Below are positions 4,838-6,387 of a DNA stretch of 6,387 nt, piece by piece (the first letter of the stretch is position 1; every line of letters starts with the position of its first letter). The stretch is from Candidatus Saccharimonadota bacterium (GTDB lineage Bacteria; Patescibacteriota; Saccharimonadia; Saccharimonadales; Saccharimonadaceae). Location of the stretch: positions 1-6,387 of the forward strand of contig WRLZ01000040.1 in assembly GCA_009777365.1 (NCBI GenBank). The letters are read 5' to 3'. The notes beneath the pieces were generated by a model. It had not been told where the DNA came from. It made no database searches and worked only from the letters and a program-made list of their open reading frames with translations. The position numbers and the translations under genes are program-made.

Positions 4838-6387
4838 TTAAAGCACAACCATCTCCGTATATTCGCTCGGTTCCGAAGCAAAACCCGTATGCCATATAGC
4901 AACACCAGCCACAAACGACGCCCTCACAGCAAACCTATAATTTCCTGGCGGCAACTGCAACCCCGCGATCGCCTGCTGCGGATTATTTGCACTTGCAGTA
5001 GATTGAGGCATCCACACAACCCTATCAATACTGAGCACTTGACCCTCATTATTATACCGTATGGACATAATCTCATACGTGTTCGCATACGGTGTACGAT
5101 CCCACCTTAATATTCCATTTTCAACACGTACATTCTGCGGCGACGAAATCCGTCCTTCATGGAAATAAGGAAGCGCCTCCGACGGCGTAGATTGCGCCCA
5201 AATCGGACTACCACTCTCTGGCATCGCCACCACTGCCACATGATAATCACCCCTCCATATATCATCCCACACCTCTCTTTTTAGCTCAAAATTCGTGCCA
5301 TCACTAACTTGAACCGACAAAGCGTGCCTGCCATCCGGGAAAGATATGACGACCATATAACTATCAGCATTAGCCACCGGATCCCAGCTCAGCCAAACCG
5401 TCGAAGTGCCGATCGGCCCGCTCGGTATTGTCTCTTCGGTCAGCTTCACCCCCGTTACTTGGTCGAGACTACCGCCAGTTATAGCCAACGTTGTCGAAAG
5501 TACTAAAGTATGGTAATTATCTCCCGTTATTATAGCAAAAACTATATGCACACCCATCTCGCTCGCACCATTCCATTCTGGCCCATCTTCGCTCCCCGCA
5601 ACGTATTTTACAGACACGCCATGCGGCAAATTCCCGCTAATCCCCACATTATGAACCAACCCATCATAAATCACCGAATACTCTGGGAAAGTAATACCAG
5701 TTATAATAGCCTTATTGATCGTCAAAGTCGCCGTCAGCACGAGCGTATTGTAGTTGGCCCCTGTTATGGTCGCCGTCACACTATAAACTCCGGGCAGGGA
5801 AGCCCCACTGAACGGATCCCCCTCCGAGTTAGTGTATGTTACACTAGTCCCAGCAGGCAACGCTCCCGACACAAACATATTCCTCGTGCTTCCATCATAC
5901 GCAAACACCCTATTCGGGAATGTCACGCCAGCAACATCCGCTCTTTCTATTATCATCGTAGCCGATAATATCAACTCGGTGAAGTTGCCGCCCGACAGTG
6001 TAGCCGTTACCCTATAAGTTCCTATATTCACAGCACCATTCCAAGGCTGGCCATCTATTGTATATTCAATCTCCACTCCATTCGGAACATCGCCCGACAC
6101 CTTAATATTTTTCGTTCCCCCATCAAACACAAACAATGCGTCATCAAAGGTAACGCCTTCAATCTCCGCCTTCTTTATCGTCAACGTCGCCGACATCAAT
6201 TTCTCGCCCAAATCTTCCCGGTACATCCGCACAAAAGCCCTATACTCCCCAATATCCGTTGCCGTATTATCAGCATAATGAACCTCCACACCTTCTGGCA
6301 CGCCCATAGCCACAATGCTATGCGGCGAGCCATCAAATATCACAGTCCTTGAATCAAACCTAACCCCGTCATACTCAGACCTCTCTC
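4838..6387 (-). CDS. MBG-repeat / fibronectin type III surface protein, C-terminal part (5' end beyond the window)
   Basis: The frame is open on the minus strand from the right edge to TAA at 4840-4838. The GTG at 6343 is not the start: upstream codons continue the first repeat in frame (SEYDGVRFDSRTVIFDG). Numbering from that GTG, MBG-like Ig-fold repeats end at about 58 (first, partial) and span 59-134, 135-211 and 212-289. Each shows a [FY]DG turn, a G-x-[LVM]-P-x-G motif, a GxY/GxH strand and a closing ATLTI-type strand. Two fibronectin type III-like domains follow (about 295-391 and 399-501), with LSWDPVANADSY and LRWDRTPYANTYEI as the tryptophan strands and GDYHVAV/GNYRFAV as later strands. 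No cysteine is seen. No LPxTG motif, membrane anchor or Por-type sorting domain is at the C-terminus, so any anchor or signal peptide must be N-terminal. It is likely extracellular, a stalk or adhesin for contact with a host cell or surface (inference from domain type). Confidence 0.85.
   Translation of the reverse strand, partial: ERSEYDGVRFDSRTVIFDGSPHSIVAMGVPEGVEVHYADNTATDIGEYRAFVRMYREDLGEKLMSATLTIKKAEIEGVTFDDALFVFDGGTKNIKVSGDVPNGVEIEYTIDGQPWNGAVNIGTYRVTATLSGGNFTELILSATMIIERADVAGVTFPNRVFAYDGSTRNMFVSGALPAGTSVTYTNSEGDPFSGASLPGVYSVTATITGANYNTLVLTATLTINKAIITGITFPEYSVIYDGLVHNVGISGNLPHGVSVKYVAGSEDGPEWNGASEMGVHIVFAIITGDNYHTLVLSTTLAITGGSLDQVTGVKLTEETIPSGPIGTSTVWLSWDPVANADSYMVVISFPDGRHALSVQVSDGTNFELKREVWDDIWRGDYHVAVVAMPESGSPIWAQSTPSEALPYFHEGRISSPQNVRVENGILRWDRTPYANTYEIMSIRYNNEGQVLSIDRVVWMPQSTASANNPQQAIAGLQLPPGNYRFAVRASFVAGVAIWHTGFASEPSEYTEMVVL
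5477..6387 (-). repeat. four tandem MBG-like protein repeats (first one cut by the window edge)
   Basis: The boundaries in DNA are about 6387-6170 (partial), 6169-5942, 5941-5711 and 5710-5477, giving units of 76, 77 and 78 residues. The [FY]DG turns fall at 6336-6328, 6127-6119, 5899-5891 and 5668-5660. Protein similarity is obvious, but the DNA copies have diverged, so this is an old duplication and not a recent expansion. More copies may lie outside the window. Confidence 0.8.

Noticed and set aside
5510..5968. Plus-strand frame of 152 residues opposite the MBG repeats
   Set aside because: It is antisense to a protein with clear repeat structure, without a start signal or domain.
6341..6343. 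GTG as the start codon of the MBG-repeat protein
   Set aside because: The frame continues upstream to the window edge and completes the first repeat, so the gene is partial.

Overview
The window looks like a piece of a small-genome bacterium of the Patescibacteria/CPR type, most likely Saccharibacteria. This is an inference from the style of the genes: a QxxRW-type family 2 glycosyltransferase with small membrane partners, a CmpB-like membrane protein, an MBG-repeat surface protein, a CCA-encoding tRNA-Val, and very short 5' leaders. No gene here proves the phylum, and no decisive marker (16S, ribosomal protein) is present. The standard genetic code fits, with TAA ending every protein-coding gene whose stop lies in the window.

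Layout. Positions 1-198 are mostly non-coding and carry a cluster of GTGAAA/TTTCAC palindromes; a short minus-strand reading frame may run off the left edge. A clear sigma70 promoter (199-227) drives a six-helix membrane protein of unknown function (249-962). A second promoter (975-1002) sits so close to the next ATG that its transcript should be almost leaderless. It starts a tight membrane gene group: a 3-helix small protein (1014-1382), a processive-type GT2 glycosyltransferase (1382-3076, TAATG overlap) and a CmpB-like (PF06541) membrane protein (3045-3719). A long, nearly perfect inverted repeat (3075-3166) lies exactly at the glycosyltransferase stop and inside the 5' end of the CmpB-like reading frame. 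These genes probably make or export a surface polysaccharide, but substrate and product cannot be read from sequence.

From 3720 to 4207 there is an RNA region: a strong promoter, an approximately 80-nt leader with small hairpins and a possible 10-codon ORF, tRNA-Val(GAC) with encoded CCA, and a 12-bp intrinsic terminator. A structured stretch with a REP/IS-like hairpin follows. Next is a DUF3800 protein (4208-4723) that appears to have lost its N-terminal third and has a different base composition from its neighbours, suggesting a decayed or acquired gene.

The right part (4838-6387, minus strand) is the C-terminal portion of a large repeat protein: four MBG-like repeats of about 77 residues followed by two fibronectin type III-like domains. 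The frame stays open through the window edge, so the true start is outside. It is probably an extracellular adhesin or surface stalk.

The + strand is C-rich over G both in the plus-strand operon and in the minus-strand repeat gene, so part of the skew is probably replication-linked rather than transcription-linked. I did not find a convincing new multi-gene system. The best leads are the palindrome cluster at the left end, the hairpin at the glycosyltransferase/CmpB junction, and the truncated DUF3800 gene next to the tRNA.
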